A DNA stretch of 64,000 nt from Halalkalibacter wakoensis JCM 9140 (GCF_000513095.1 NZ_BAUT01000005.1:54409-118408); one strand, 5' to 3'. Counted from the stretch's first letter, positions 54,275-63,150 are shown. Notes: generated by a model not told the origin, from the letters alone. Program-made: numbers and translations.

Positions 54275-55175
54275 TATTTGGATGATAGGCTTGGTTGGGT
54301 TCGCCTTCTGTTGCCAACACTTCCCAATTCCGACCTAGATCTGTTGTTCGATAAACACTTTGTTGTACTGTCCCAACGATTATTTCATCATCATTAAATG
54401 GGTGAACACTTATATAGGTTACTGCATCTTCTTCTAATTGAAGATTCATCGAGACCCATGTTTGCCCAAAATCGTCACTTACATGTAAACCTTCTTTTTC
54501 ACCTATAAAATAGGCAAGCAGCAGCTCTGATTCATTAACGTACTCAAAAGCAGTAGCTATAAAGTCCTTTTGATATTCATCCCACTTTAAGCCTCCATCT
54601 TCAGAGATGAATAGTCCGAATTCTGTTCCTGCTAAGAGCACATCAGGATTTTCTAACCTCGTCGTAAGGGCATAAACTTCTCCAACAGATCCTGGTAAAC
54701 CTTCTGTAACGACTTGATCCCATTGGTCGCCACCATCTACTGACTTGTATAGCTCAGAGTGATAAGAATCAATCCCGTACATTATGTTTTCATTCCTTTT
54801 ATTGACATGCAAAACATGAAAATCTACTTCTCCGTGAAGTGCAATTGGTGTCCATGATTCACCTTTATCCTCACTTACAATTACTCCAAGTGGATTTTCT
54901 AAATCTGACTTGTGACTTGGATGCCCACTCGAGATCATTTTTCCATCTTGTAAAATAGTAAAACCCATAAGGTCATGCTGTTCCTCATCTTTCCCAACTT
55001 TATACCAGCCTTTTTCGCTAACATCTATAAGTCCATGATGAGTCGCAACATAAAAACGATCACCGCTATGATCAAACTCCAACCCGTGTACATGCATGAA
55101 AGATTCCACATGATCGCTTTCCCCGCAGGCTGTTAACAAAAATAATATAGCTATAATTAGAATTCGTTTATTCAT
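54264..55175 (-). CDS. BNR/sialidase-like propeller lipoprotein (F510_1955 family)
   Basis: 303 residues. Lipobox LLTACG at residues 14-19; then HVHGLEFDHSGDRFYVATHH and several Asp-box repeats (VSEDKGESWTPI, SVDGGDQWDQV, SEDGGLKWDEY, SDDFGQTWVSM, TTDLGRNWEVL), i.e. a sialidase-like beta-propeller of the F510_1955 group. Despite the family name, hydrolase activity is unproven. Follows the histidine kinase gene by 16 nt, so same operon. Confidence 0.88.
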   Translation of the reverse strand: MNKRILIIAILFLLTACGESDHVESFMHVHGLEFDHSGDRFYVATHHGLIDVSEKGWYKVGKDEEQHDLMGFTILQDGKMISSGHPSHKSDLENPLGVIVSEDKGESWTPIALHGEVDFHVLHVNKRNENIMYGIDSYHSELYKSVDGGDQWDQVVTEGLPGSVGEVYALTTRLENPDVLLAGTEFGLFISEDGGLKWDEYQKDFIATAFEYVNESELLLAYFIGEKEGLHVSDDFGQTWVSMNLQLEEDAVTYISVHPFNDDEIIVGTVQQSVYRTTDLGRNWEVLATEGEPNQAYHPNNET

Positions 55176-55191
55176 TTAGATCTGTTTCCCT

Positions 55192-56580
55192 TCATATATG
55201 CATGTTGTTTGGTAGTTTTATGACGAAAATCGTTCCTTCCCCTACCTTGCTTTTTACCGTTATCTCTCCATTGTGTAATGCCACAAGTTGTTTTGTAATG
55301 GCTAAACCTAATCCACTGCCACCATGTTTTGTCGATCGTGATTTCTCAACTCGATAAAACCGGTCCCAAATATGCTTTAGGTTTTCATTAGGAATCCCCT
55401 CTCCTGTATCATGTACAGTAATTGAAATTATAGAAGGCTTTTGTTCAATAACAAGAGAGATTGTGCCATTTTCTGGCGTATGTCGAATAGCATTCGTAAC
55501 TAAATTCAACAAAATTTGTTCAAACCTTTCTCGATCGACCATAGCCACAATTTCAGGATCACTGCTTGAAAAAGTAAACTGGATTGTTTTGTTTTCTGCT
55601 TCTACCTTATTTTTCTGGAGTATTTCTTTGCCGAGTTGCACCAAATCCTCCTCTTGAAAATCAATTGTGTATTTTCCCTCGTCAAGCTTCACTAACTGAA
55701 AAATATCATTGACGAGACGCTCCATTCGCTTCGCCTCTTGATAAATGACAGTAGCATGCTCCTGTGCCTCTTTTTCTAACTGTGTTTTCTCCATGAGAAT
55801 TGCCGCATATGCCTTCATGTACGTTAACGGAGTGCGTAGATCGTGCGAAACATTTGTTAAAAATTGTTGTCTTGAATCCCTGTATTCTTTTAGTTGTTCA
55901 GCCATCGATGAGGTGTCTTTCATCAAATCAGCTATTTCATCATTTCCTTTTGCATCCAACCTTACCTCAAAGTTTCCTTTTGCCATCTCCCTTGTAGAAT
56001 TACGTACTTTTACTAATGGGTCTGTCCACCTTTTTGATAAATAAATAGTAATGATAGCTGACAAAAGAAGAGAAAACAAAGCCATAATCATGGAAATGAA
56101 AAGCAACTTCGATTTTGCTTGTTCAAAATCTCCTGTATCTTGATCAATAAACAGATACCCAACGACCACATTATTTTGTTTTAACGGAACAGCCGACCAA
56201 ATATGAGGAATGTGGTGAGCGATTGTTTCGACAAACTGTGTTTGGCTTAATTCATTCACTTGGCTTACCCATTCACGATAGAAAATCAATCTCTCAGGAT
56301 CAACTGGATAAGAGTAGTCCATTACTCGAAAGTTTGCATCAAAGATAATAAATGAACTTTCAGGCCCTCTCCTTTCCATCACTACAACATGATGAAGAGT
56401 ATGAGAAGTAAAGTCTTCTTCGATAATTTCACGATGGGCTGCAAGGCGATGTTCAATATCTTGTTGTAGTTGGGTCTTGTAAAAGGTTTTTGACACTTGG
56501 TAAAACGAAATACTCATAGCCATAATTCCAATTAAAGAAGAAAAGAACACGAGAAAAATTAATTTTGTTGAGAGCTTCAT
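55192..56580 (-). CDS. sensor histidine kinase
   Basis: 462 residues: two transmembrane helices (about 7-29 and 160-183) flanking an extracytoplasmic sensor domain of about 130 residues, HAMP, HisKA with VSHDLRTPLTYMKAYAAIL, and HATPase_c with NLVTNAIRHTPENG, DTGEGIP and GGSGLGLAI. Overlaps the regulator gene by 4 nt. Signal unknown; the neighbouring His-rich lipoprotein hints at metal or envelope stress (inference). Confidence 0.93.
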   Translation of the reverse strand: MKLSTKLIFLVFFSSLIGIMAMSISFYQVSKTFYKTQLQQDIEHRLAAHREIIEEDFTSHTLHHVVVMERRGPESSFIIFDANFRVMDYSYPVDPERLIFYREWVSQVNELSQTQFVETIAHHIPHIWSAVPLKQNNVVVGYLFIDQDTGDFEQAKSKLLFISMIMALFSLLLSAIITIYLSKRWTDPLVKVRNSTREMAKGNFEVRLDAKGNDEIADLMKDTSSMAEQLKEYRDSRQQFLTNVSHDLRTPLTYMKAYAAILMEKTQLEKEAQEHATVIYQEAKRMERLVNDIFQLVKLDEGKYTIDFQEEDLVQLGKEILQKNKVEAENKTIQFTFSSSDPEIVAMVDRERFEQILLNLVTNAIRHTPENGTISLVIEQKPSIISITVHDTGEGIPNENLKHIWDRFYRVEKSRSTKHGGSGLGLAITKQLVALHNGEITVKSKVGEGTIFVIKLPNNMHI

Positions 56581-57269
56581 GTGTTTTGCTCAGGGTGCGC
56601 GAATTTATACCCAATTCCCCATACTGTTTCGATCAGTTTCTTCTCAACACCAGCACTTTTTACTTTTTCCCGAATGTTTTTTATATGCGTATCGATATTC
56701 CGGTCATAGCGATCAGCAAAACCGTCCCATTCCAGCTCCAGCAATTGATCTCTTGTAAATACTTGGCCTGGGTTGCAAAACAAGCGGTGCAAAATTTGAT
56801 ATTCTTTTCTTGTCAGTGGTAAGACTTGTCCATTTGCTGTAAACGTTTTTTGCTGTTCATTTAGCAAGACTCCAAATAATTCGTTTACCTGTTCATGTTT
56901 TTGTTTTTCCATTCTCCGAAGAACGGCTTGGACTCTGGCTCTGAGTTCACTAGGTTCAAATGGTTTTGTCACATAGTCATCTGCCCCTAAATCCAACCCC
57001 TTTACTATATGTTCCGTTTCCCCTAACGCTGTTAAGAGAATAACAGGCAACGAGGAATATTGTTGTTCGATCTTCTCAAGAACTGTATAACCACTCATCG
57101 CTGGCATCATCACATCGAGGAGCATGAGATCATAATGCTTCTCGCTTAGAAAACGAAGTGCTTCCTCTCCTGATGAGGCATGATCAATATGATAATTTTG
57201 TTCACTTAAGCAAATCGATATTAATCTTTGCATCTGAACTTCATCATCCACTACTAACAATCTGTTCAT
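56577..57269 (-). CDS. OmpR/PhoB-type response regulator
   Basis: 230 residues. Receiver domain with phosphoacceptor in LMLLDVMMPAMSGY, lysine in DDYVTKPFEPSELRAR, and a winged-helix DNA-binding domain (LTRKEYQILHRLFCNPGQVF, RNIDTHIKNIREKVKSAGVE, VWGIGYKFA). Partner of the kinase gene downstream. Separated by 69 nt and a terminator-like hairpin from the His-rich lipoprotein gene. Confidence 0.94.
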   Translation of the reverse strand: MNRLLVVDDEVQMQRLISICLSEQNYHIDHASSGEEALRFLSEKHYDLMLLDVMMPAMSGYTVLEKIEQQYSSLPVILLTALGETEHIVKGLDLGADDYVTKPFEPSELRARVQAVLRRMEKQKHEQVNELFGVLLNEQQKTFTANGQVLPLTRKEYQILHRLFCNPGQVFTRDQLLELEWDGFADRYDRNIDTHIKNIREKVKSAGVEKKLIETVWGIGYKFAHPEQNT

Positions 57270-57291
57270 CTATCCATTCTCCTTTAAAAAA

Positions 57292-57330
57292 GAACGGAAA
57301 GGCGAAAAACAATGAGCTGCCTTCCCGTTC
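57292..57330 (-). terminator. terminator/attenuator between the lipoprotein and response regulator genes
   Basis: GAACGGaAAGGC / GCCTTcCCGTTC stem, followed by six T on the minus strand, 9 nt past the lipoprotein stop and just before the regulator ribosome binding site. It may set a high lipoprotein-to-regulator ratio. Confidence 0.8.
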
Positions 57331-57338
57331 ACATTCAC

Positions 57339-58637
57339 TTAATGATGAGCATGATCATCTCCTGTTATGGAGACAATTTCTAACTTGTCATCGATCACAC
57401 CTTGTGTTTCAAATGATATCTTACCAAAAGTCCCTATTACATAGCCATGATTGTATGGACCTTCTGTTGGATCTTCTTTAAATGCCGGCTTGACTGTTGC
57501 CAAGTATCGATAGATCGAATCTGTTACTTCTCCGTTTTCTAACCAAAGCATTGGTGCATGTTTTCCTAAATGTGCTAATGGAGCAGCAGCAATAGCTAAT
57601 TCTGGTGTTTCAGTTGAAGTGAACACAAATCCGTGACCTGGTGTCGTGATGCCCCAGCCAAAATTCGTCTGTTCATCTTTAAATGAAGAGAATTGAATGG
57701 CTTGCTGAACTACGTCATCTCCCGCAACTCTATGAACCGTTCCATATTCTCTTAGTTCATTTTCTACATCTTCAGAAATGATATGTTCTGGACCAGCTAA
57801 ATAAATAATTGCTTCACCTTCGCGTTTTTCTAATGCTTGTCTTGTTTCCTCAGGAATTTCATCATTTTGGACAAATAACAGCGATTCGTTCATGTGAGCA
57901 ATCCAATTTCCGGTTGGAACTGTATAACCAATAGCTTCGTCATCTGCGGAGCCGATAATCACAGAAGGGTGAACATGTCCAATTGTATCAAAAAATATTT
58001 GTTCGATTTTTTCTGCAAAGTCAGCTGGACTATCTCCTGTAATGTTCTGAACTTGAAAATCATTTAATTTCGTTAGTTCTTGCTCATCTACATTTCCGAC
58101 GACAAGTACCTGGATCCCTTCGTCGTTTCCTTTCGGCTGTAGACGGTTAATTTCAGCAATTACCTCTTCTGAAATGGAATCATCCATATACAACAAAGGA
58201 CCGTCATTGGGATGATGGACGAGTGTTAGTGCAGCTAGTGAATATTGCCAATCACCAACTGGTGCCACTATGACGGTTCCAGGTTGATTTTCTTCATGCG
58301 TTGCAGGCCAAACCGTTTGTGCAACTGCAATCGATGCCATTACGGGGTCCTCTTGGTTTATTCTGGTTACATTCTTTGTATTTTCTACAAGTAGTCCATT
58401 TTCTGCTCGTTCATTAAACGAACTTGGTGCAGTAGCAGCTTCCTTTTCTAGCACTTCTCGATCATTTGAGCTTTGTTCATGATGTTCGTGATGTACATGC
58501 TCCTTTTGATCATGTTGTTCCTCGACCTCGTGATGTTGCTCACCATGATGATCCGTTGCTTCATCATTTGCACATCCTGTTACAAATAGAGCAAACGTTA
58601 GAATTCCAGCTAATACGCTTTTTGTTTCCATTCTCAT
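57339..58637 (-). CDS. histidine-rich lipoprotein with cell wall-binding repeat 2-like domain
   Basis: 432 residues. Signal peptide and lipobox VTGCAN. Residues about 20-60 are a His/Glu-rich segment (DHHGEQHHEVEEQHDQKEHV) with the look of a metal-binding lure, and the protein ends DDHAHH. The body resembles CWB2 repeats (NVTRINQEDPVMASIAVAQT, VIVAPVGDWQYSLAALTLVH, IQVLVVGNVDEQ). Likely surface-exposed and metal-binding; the family role is not known. Start at ATG 58637 after AAGAGGG. Confidence 0.8.
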   Translation of the reverse strand: MRMETKSVLAGILTFALFVTGCANDEATDHHGEQHHEVEEQHDQKEHVHHEHHEQSSNDREVLEKEAATAPSSFNERAENGLLVENTKNVTRINQEDPVMASIAVAQTVWPATHEENQPGTVIVAPVGDWQYSLAALTLVHHPNDGPLLYMDDSISEEVIAEINRLQPKGNDEGIQVLVVGNVDEQELTKLNDFQVQNITGDSPADFAEKIEQIFFDTIGHVHPSVIIGSADDEAIGYTVPTGNWIAHMNESLLFVQNDEIPEETRQALEKREGEAIIYLAGPEHIISEDVENELREYGTVHRVAGDDVVQQAIQFSSFKDEQTNFGWGITTPGHGFVFTSTETPELAIAAAPLAHLGKHAPMLWLENGEVTDSIYRYLATVKPAFKEDPTEGPYNHGYVIGTFGKISFETQGVIDDKLEIVSITGDDHAHH

Positions 58638-58826
58638 TTCATGTACCCTCTTTCCAAAATAGTTGTTTGCTTTTATCCTACTCAAAAAGTTTGTAGAAAA
58701 AATGAAGATCCATTCTATTTTATTCTTCCTCTAACATCGTTACTAATTTTATTAGATTTGGAGATACTACAAACAACTTTTTGGATTTCATAATCCTTCT
58801 TAATTCTTTTTGGGAGGAGTGTTCGT

Positions 58827-60077
58827 TTGACACAGATACCACTTAGTCTCGTTTTTCTTTTAGCATTTTTACTTTTTCTATCTGCTTTCTTTTCTTCTGC
58901 TGAAACAGCTTTTTCAAGTGTGAATAAAATTCGTTTGAAAAATTATGCTGAAGAAGGGGTAAAAGGGTCCAATAAAGCGTTGCGTATTTCGACCAATTTT
59001 GACGAAACGCTCACGACGATATTAGTAGGAAATAATCTAGTCAATATTGCTGCAGCTACCCTTTCCTCTCAGCTAGCTATTGCCATTTTCGGACCTAATT
59101 TAGGGGTTTTCATTAGCACATTTGTTTTAACGATTTTAGTTCTCATTTTTGGGGAAATCTTACCTAAATCTTTTGCAAAAGAATATGCAGAAACCTACAC
59201 ATTAAAAACCGCTACAATCATGACCATTTTGGTTAACGTATTTAGACCGGTAACATGGGCGTTTATTCAGTTACGAAAAGGGATTTCTAGATTTGTTAGA
59301 AAAAAAGAACACCATCCTTCAATGACAGAAGAAGAAATAAAGGTGATGATTGACATTAGTGAAGAAGAAGGTGTCATTGAAAGTCACGAAAAAGAGCTTG
59401 TTCACCGTTCGCTTGAATTCAACGACATTATTGTCGCTGAAATTCTCAAGCCTCGGACAGATATTGTGGCCGTTAATCGCTCATCTTCAATTGATGAGAT
59501 TAAGGATGTTTTCTTTCGCGAGCAATATTCCCGTATACCCATTTTTGAAGGCAGTATTGATAACATAGTTGGTATTCTGTCTGAAAAGGATTTCCTCAAA
59601 TCTCTTATTACACAGACTGAACCTGGAATTTCAGATTTGTTACGGACGCCTTTGTTTGTTGTCGAGTCCATGAAAGTATCTAAATTGTTACCTGAGCTCC
59701 AAAAACAAAAAACACATATGGCTATCGTCATTGATGAGTACGGTGGCACGGCTGGATTAATTACGTTAGAAGATATTCTTGAGGAAATTGTAGGTGAAAT
59801 TTGGGATGAGCATGACGAGAAAGTTAAGCTTTTAAACCAAATTGATGCAACGACTTATATGATTGCGGCCGATTACCCTCTTGATGATTTTGTCAGATTA
59901 ACCAATGTTAATTTGCCTCCTTCTTCTTATCACACACTAGGAGGATGGTTAACTGAAAAATTCCAGCGTTTTCCTCAAAAAGGGGAACAGCTGACGTATG
60001 AGCATATCACACTCCAAGTTGAATCTACAGAAGAAAAAAGACTTCGTGAAATTAAAGTTTCTATTTACCCGACTTAA
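58827..60077 (+). CDS. CNNM/CorC (HlyC) family membrane protein with CBS pair
   Basis: 416 residues: DUF21 transmembrane domain (FFSSAETAFSSVNKIRLKNY, LVGNNLVNIAAATLSSQLAI), two CBS domains (MKPRT-like ILKPRTDIVAVNRSSSIDEI, MAIVIDEYGGTAGLITLEDI) and a C-terminal CorC_HlyC domain. Such proteins take part in magnesium/cobalt homeostasis. TTG start 9 nt after GGGAGG. Single gene. Confidence 0.9.
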   Translation: MTQIPLSLVFLLAFLLFLSAFFSSAETAFSSVNKIRLKNYAEEGVKGSNKALRISTNFDETLTTILVGNNLVNIAAATLSSQLAIAIFGPNLGVFISTFVLTILVLIFGEILPKSFAKEYAETYTLKTATIMTILVNVFRPVTWAFIQLRKGISRFVRKKEHHPSMTEEEIKVMIDISEEEGVIESHEKELVHRSLEFNDIIVAEILKPRTDIVAVNRSSSIDEIKDVFFREQYSRIPIFEGSIDNIVGILSEKDFLKSLITQTEPGISDLLRTPLFVVESMKVSKLLPELQKQKTHMAIVIDEYGGTAGLITLEDILEEIVGEIWDEHDEKVKLLNQIDATTYMIAADYPLDDFVRLTNVNLPPSSYHTLGGWLTEKFQRFPQKGEQLTYEHITLQVESTEEKRLREIKVSIYPT

Positions 60078-60116
60078 TTAACAGACTCTTGACGCTCCTT
60101 TGTTGTTTTTAAGTAG

Positions 60117-60242
60117 TAGCAGTTAAGCGCTGTTCCATTGCACCTTAGGAAGTGACGACCTCTCCGGTTTCTCCTCTGTGTGAGGGCTTAAAATCGACCT
60201 TTTTAATGCCCTCACCATCTTTGCGAAAAGAGCCTTTTCATT
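60117..60242. repeat. second copy of the dispersed MITE-like repeat
   Basis: Contains TGTTCCATTGCAC, AAAATCGACCTTTTT and TTTGCGAAAAGAGCCTTTTCATT, each matching the copy at 7076-7187. Inside it TGAGGGC...GCCCTCA (60181-60214) forms a hairpin. It occupies most of the 360-bp gap between the CorC-type gene and the Rrf2 gene; I see nothing else there besides the regulator's promoter region. Confidence 0.6.
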
Positions 60243-60437
60243 ATCCATTTAAAACGATATTATTTTAATGTTATTTTTTCTCACATGGTTTTTGCTCTAA
60301 TCCCTTACTAAATTTTACATAATTAAAGACAATCTTCTTTGTTTCCTGTACGATAGAATTATTAAACAATAACAATCATTTAAAGATCAAACATTTTTAA
60401 CGATCGTATTAATGGACAACGAATAGGAGTGATTTAC

Positions 60438-60884
60438 ATGCATTTAACTTCTTACACAGACTACGCCTTGCGGACACTTATATATTTAGGGTCAAAAAAA
60501 AATTCAGAACTTGCTAGAATTAAAGACATTGCTATGATTTATCATATTTCTAATAACCATATGAGCAAAGTTGTTTATGAACTAGGCCAACTTGGCTTAA
60601 TTAAAACCATTCGCGGGAAAAATGGAGGTATCAAACTAGCTTTAAATCCAAAAGAGATTAATATTGGAGCTGTAGTGAGAAACACAGAAAATATGCAAAT
60701 TGTCGAATGCTTTGATCGAAAAAACAATACTTGTATCATTACATCTGCTTGCAAGTTAAAGTTTGCTTTAAATGAAGCCTTACAAGCTTACTTAAGTGTA
60801 CTTGATACGTATACGCTTGCTGACGTGCTAACAAATCAAGATGAGTTATTGGAAATATTTAGATTCCACGAACTAAATGCCTAA
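60438..60884 (+). CDS. nsrR: Rrf2 family regulator, NsrR-like
   Basis: 148 residues: winged helix (MHLTSYTDYALRTLIYLGSK, IYHISNNHMSKVVYELGQLG, IKTIRGKNGGIKLA). Cysteines in VECFDRKNNTCIITSACKLK match the C-x8-C-x5-C iron-sulfur ligand set of NsrR, the nitric-oxide sensor. Start at ATG 60438, after AGGAGTGATTTAC. No NO-detoxifying gene (hmp) is adjacent. Strong terminator follows. Confidence 0.88.
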   Translation: MHLTSYTDYALRTLIYLGSKKNSELARIKDIAMIYHISNNHMSKVVYELGQLGLIKTIRGKNGGIKLALNPKEINIGAVVRNTENMQIVECFDRKNNTCIITSACKLKFALNEALQAYLSVLDTYTLADVLTNQDELLEIFRFHELNA

Positions 60885-60886
60885 TA

Positions 60887-60945
60887 AAAAAGCTGAAACA
60901 AAAAATGACTAATTGAGGTAAAAGTCATTTTTGTTTCAGCTTTTT
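60887..60945. terminator. very strong bidirectional terminator
   Basis: AAAAAGCTGAAACAAAAAATGACT against AGTCATTTTTGTTTCAGCTTTTT, a stem of more than 20 bp. Confidence 0.9.
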
Positions 60946-61552
60946 ATTTATGTTTTACTGCTATTTCTTGTTTTGTTTGTTTCACTTTAAAAAAATCACC
61001 TTTTGCTTTCGTTGTACTTTGATCCACATGCTTTTTTTGTAATGACGGTACGTGTTTAGAGCAATGAATAAATGCCTCTTCCACTTCGATTACAATCCAT
61101 CTTTCCGCTTTTTTTCCTTCTTTCGCTTCAATGTCTTCCTTTAGCTCTTTTGATAAACGCAATGTGTCCAATTCTTTATTTTCACAAATATAAGCTGTTC
61201 CATTTACATGTAACCCGATTTGACTTTCAAAAAAATCAATAAACATTAATCCAACTTGTGGATTTTCCATTATATTTCCCATGCTAGCCATGACACCATT
61301 CCCTCGATACTCTGGATACATAACTGTTCGATCATTAATAATTCGTACAAAGCCTTTTTCACCAGCACGAAAAGAGGAATCGCATCTTCCTTTGCTATCT
61401 GAAGTAGAGATAAACATCATTTCCTGACCTGTGATGAACTCTTGCATCATCTCGTTTAAACTTGATAACATCTGATTTTGGTAAAACGCCGCTGCTCGCT
61501 TTTGAGTATTATACTTTTCTTGCAAGAGTTGTTCTCCACTTTGTTTATACAC
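60944..61552 (-). CDS. pyridoxamine 5'-phosphate oxidase-like flavin protein, Fur-controlled
   Basis: 202 residues. Split-barrel flavin-binding fold: EMMFISTSDSKGRCDSSFRA, GEKGFVRIINDRTVMYPEYR, NPQVGLMFIDFF and GLHVNGTAYI. The FMN-dependent PPOX superfamily includes heme-degrading and iron-related members. A Fur box at 61587-61604 supports an iron-related role, but the reaction is unknown. TTG/ATG choice: ATG-like start at 61552 (GTG, TTG not excluded). Confidence 0.85.
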   Translation of the reverse strand: MYKQSGEQLLQEKYNTQKRAAAFYQNQMLSSLNEMMQEFITGQEMMFISTSDSKGRCDSSFRAGEKGFVRIINDRTVMYPEYRGNGVMASMGNIMENPQVGLMFIDFFESQIGLHVNGTAYICENKELDTLRLSKELKEDIEAKEGKKAERWIVIEVEEAFIHCSKHVPSLQKKHVDQSTTKAKGDFFKVKQTKQEIAVKHK

Positions 61553-61586
61553 GTTTGTTCAACCCCTTTTCACTGTTGAAATAGTT

Positions 61587-61604
61587 GAAACGATTATTAT
61601 TATC
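61587..61604 (-). promoter_or_regulatory. Fur box upstream of the PPOX-like gene
   Basis: Minus strand GATAATAATAATCGTTTC; the consensus GATAATGATAATCATTATC differs at only a few positions. Confidence 0.65.
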
Positions 61605-61652
61605 TTACCTGAATATTCGTACAAATAAGTTTGTTACGTCAGATTTTCTGAC

Positions 61653-61699
61653 AACAAAAAAGTTGTGTCACCTATTATAGGTTTCACAACTTTTTTGTT
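61653..61699. terminator. terminator after the DUF1450 gene
   Basis: AACAAAAAAGTTGTG ... CACAACTTTTTTGTT with an inner ACCTAT/ATAGGT pairing. Confidence 0.85.
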
Positions 61700-61928
61700 A
61701 GACGGACTCTTTCAACATTCGCTTATGTAACTTCTTGTACAATTCTTTCCCTGTTTCACAGGCTAAAACTGTTCCATCGACTAAAGAAAACGGGCAGCTT
61801 TTACATGTTTTACACTTGCCAAGGCAGCCCTTTCTTTTAATCATAATATCAGGATACTGCTCTTTTAACGCTTTATATGTTTTTTTCGTTTTAAATTCAT
61901 TTTCTTTACAAAAGTACACTTTTTTCAT
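61698..61928 (-). CDS. DUF1450 family cysteine-rich protein, Fur-controlled
   Basis: 76 residues: KRKGCLGKCKTCKSCPFSLV gives a C-x3-C-x2-C-x2-C cluster typical of DUF1450 (YuzB-like) proteins, probably binding a metal or cluster. Fur box 22 nt upstream of the start. GGGGATATAAAA serves as ribosome binding site. Role unknown. Confidence 0.85.
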   Translation of the reverse strand: MKKVYFCKENEFKTKKTYKALKEQYPDIMIKRKGCLGKCKTCKSCPFSLVDGTVLACETGKELYKKLHKRMLKESV

Positions 61929-61949
61929 TTTTATATCCCCAGACCCAAT

Positions 61950-61970
61950 TGATAATTAGAATCATTTTCA
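61950..61970 (-). promoter_or_regulatory. Fur box upstream of the DUF1450 gene
   Basis: Plus strand TGATAATTAGAATCATTTTCA, close to the 7-1-7 inverted repeat TGATAAT-N-ATTATCA. Confidence 0.65.
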
Positions 61971-62065
61971 TCGAATTCATCTTATCATATGGTGTTTGAA
62001 ATGTATAGAAAATTCAATTAAAAAATGATAAAAAAATTGACCCCTTTATTGAAGTCAATTTCCTG

Positions 62066-62746
62066 TTAGTTTCTCATCATTTTCCGATACATTTCATAAA
62101 GCTTTTCTCTATCTTTTCTTGTCTTCCATTGTATGTTCCATACCGGTTTTTTACAGAATCCCTCAGAGCGTCTATAGTTTTCGTTTATGATTTTTAGCCA
62201 ATCCGTAGACCTCTTCCCTATTTTGTACTTAGATCTAGGATTTTTCACAACAATCCCTTCAAGCCCATAATCCTTTATCACTTGAAAATAAGACTTAGAA
62301 TTGCCTTCAATCCATTGAGAGGTTACGATACTTATCGTATCTGTTGGGATGACTTGACTTAATATTGATTTTCTTTTAATAAGTGGGAACGTGGTAATTT
62401 GCTTTCCGTTATAGAACATAATATCAAAAGCCACATATTGGACCGGAATTTCCCTTAGTACTTGATTAGACATATATCGTTTCATTAACCGATCATAATC
62501 TGGTTTATTGTCACCATTGGCTGAAATAACTTCGCCGTCTAACACGGTACCAGATGGGAGATCGATGTTTGTAATTTCTGGAAATAGGGCTGTAACGTCT
62601 TTCTTTTCTTTTGTATATAACCTTGGAATTCCACTTAAATTACTGTAGATCAGACGTATTCCGTCTAACTTTAATTCTGTTATGACATTTGCATAATCTT
62701 CTGGCGGTACAGAGGATTCATCTAATAGCATCGGGGAAATAAACAT
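62066..62746 (-). CDS. ATP-dependent DNA ligase, adenylation domain only (LigB-like)
   Basis: 226 residues. Nucleotidyltransferase motifs: LKLDGIRLIYS (motif I lysine), LDGEVIS (III), VAFDIMFYNG (IIIa), LEGIVVKN (IV) and DWLKIIN (V). Related to the short LigB/YoqV ligases of Bacillus (about 270 residues). After motif V the OB-fold domain is missing; instead there is a 34-residue basic tail (NYRRSEGFCKKPV...). Could be a truncation or an adenylation-only form. Start at ATG 62746 after GAGGTGATC. Confidence 0.82.
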   Translation of the reverse strand: MFISPMLLDESSVPPEDYANVITELKLDGIRLIYSNLSGIPRLYTKEKKDVTALFPEITNIDLPSGTVLDGEVISANGDNKPDYDRLMKRYMSNQVLREIPVQYVAFDIMFYNGKQITTFPLIKRKSILSQVIPTDTISIVTSQWIEGNSKSYFQVIKDYGLEGIVVKNPRSKYKIGKRSTDWLKIINENYRRSEGFCKKPVWNIQWKTRKDREKLYEMYRKMMRN

Positions 62747-62879
62747 ACAGATCACCTCGACTCTTATCATATCGGACTTTTTCTTTCTTTTCATTAGTAG
62801 GCTATTGGAATTTTTTCGAATAATTAAAGATCATCAAACTCAACCTAGTACTACCAGTAAAAGCTAGGAGTGAAAAGTT

Positions 62880-63143
62880 ATGAAGTTTGTTGATGAACTG
62901 TATGATCTATATAAGAATCATTTAACAGGTGATGAAGAAGATGCCCTTATTATCATTAATGGCATTTTGCATGATTTTGATGATCGAGATATTAAGAAAT
63001 TGATTGACGGTATGCCTGATCAAGAACGCTTTGAGATGCTTGCTTTATATCTGTATGAAAAGTTTCGGATAAAGGTGGCTGAAGAAGGGATCGGACAAAC
63101 GAGAAACAAGGATGATCAAGGTGACGTGAAATTTTATCATTAA
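62880..63143 (+). CDS. DUF6154 family small protein
   Basis: 87 residues, acidic, helical: MKFVDELYDLYKNHLTGDEE, DFDDRDIKKLIDGMPDQERF, EMLALYLYEKFRIKVAEEGI. Matches the small Bacillus DUF6154 proteins; role unknown. AGGAGTGAAAAGTT before the ATG; terminator after the stop. Confidence 0.85.
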   Translation: MKFVDELYDLYKNHLTGDEEDALIIINGILHDFDDRDIKKLIDGMPDQERFEMLALYLYEKFRIKVAEEGIGQTRNKDDQGDVKFYH

Positions 63144-63150
63144 ACGCAAA

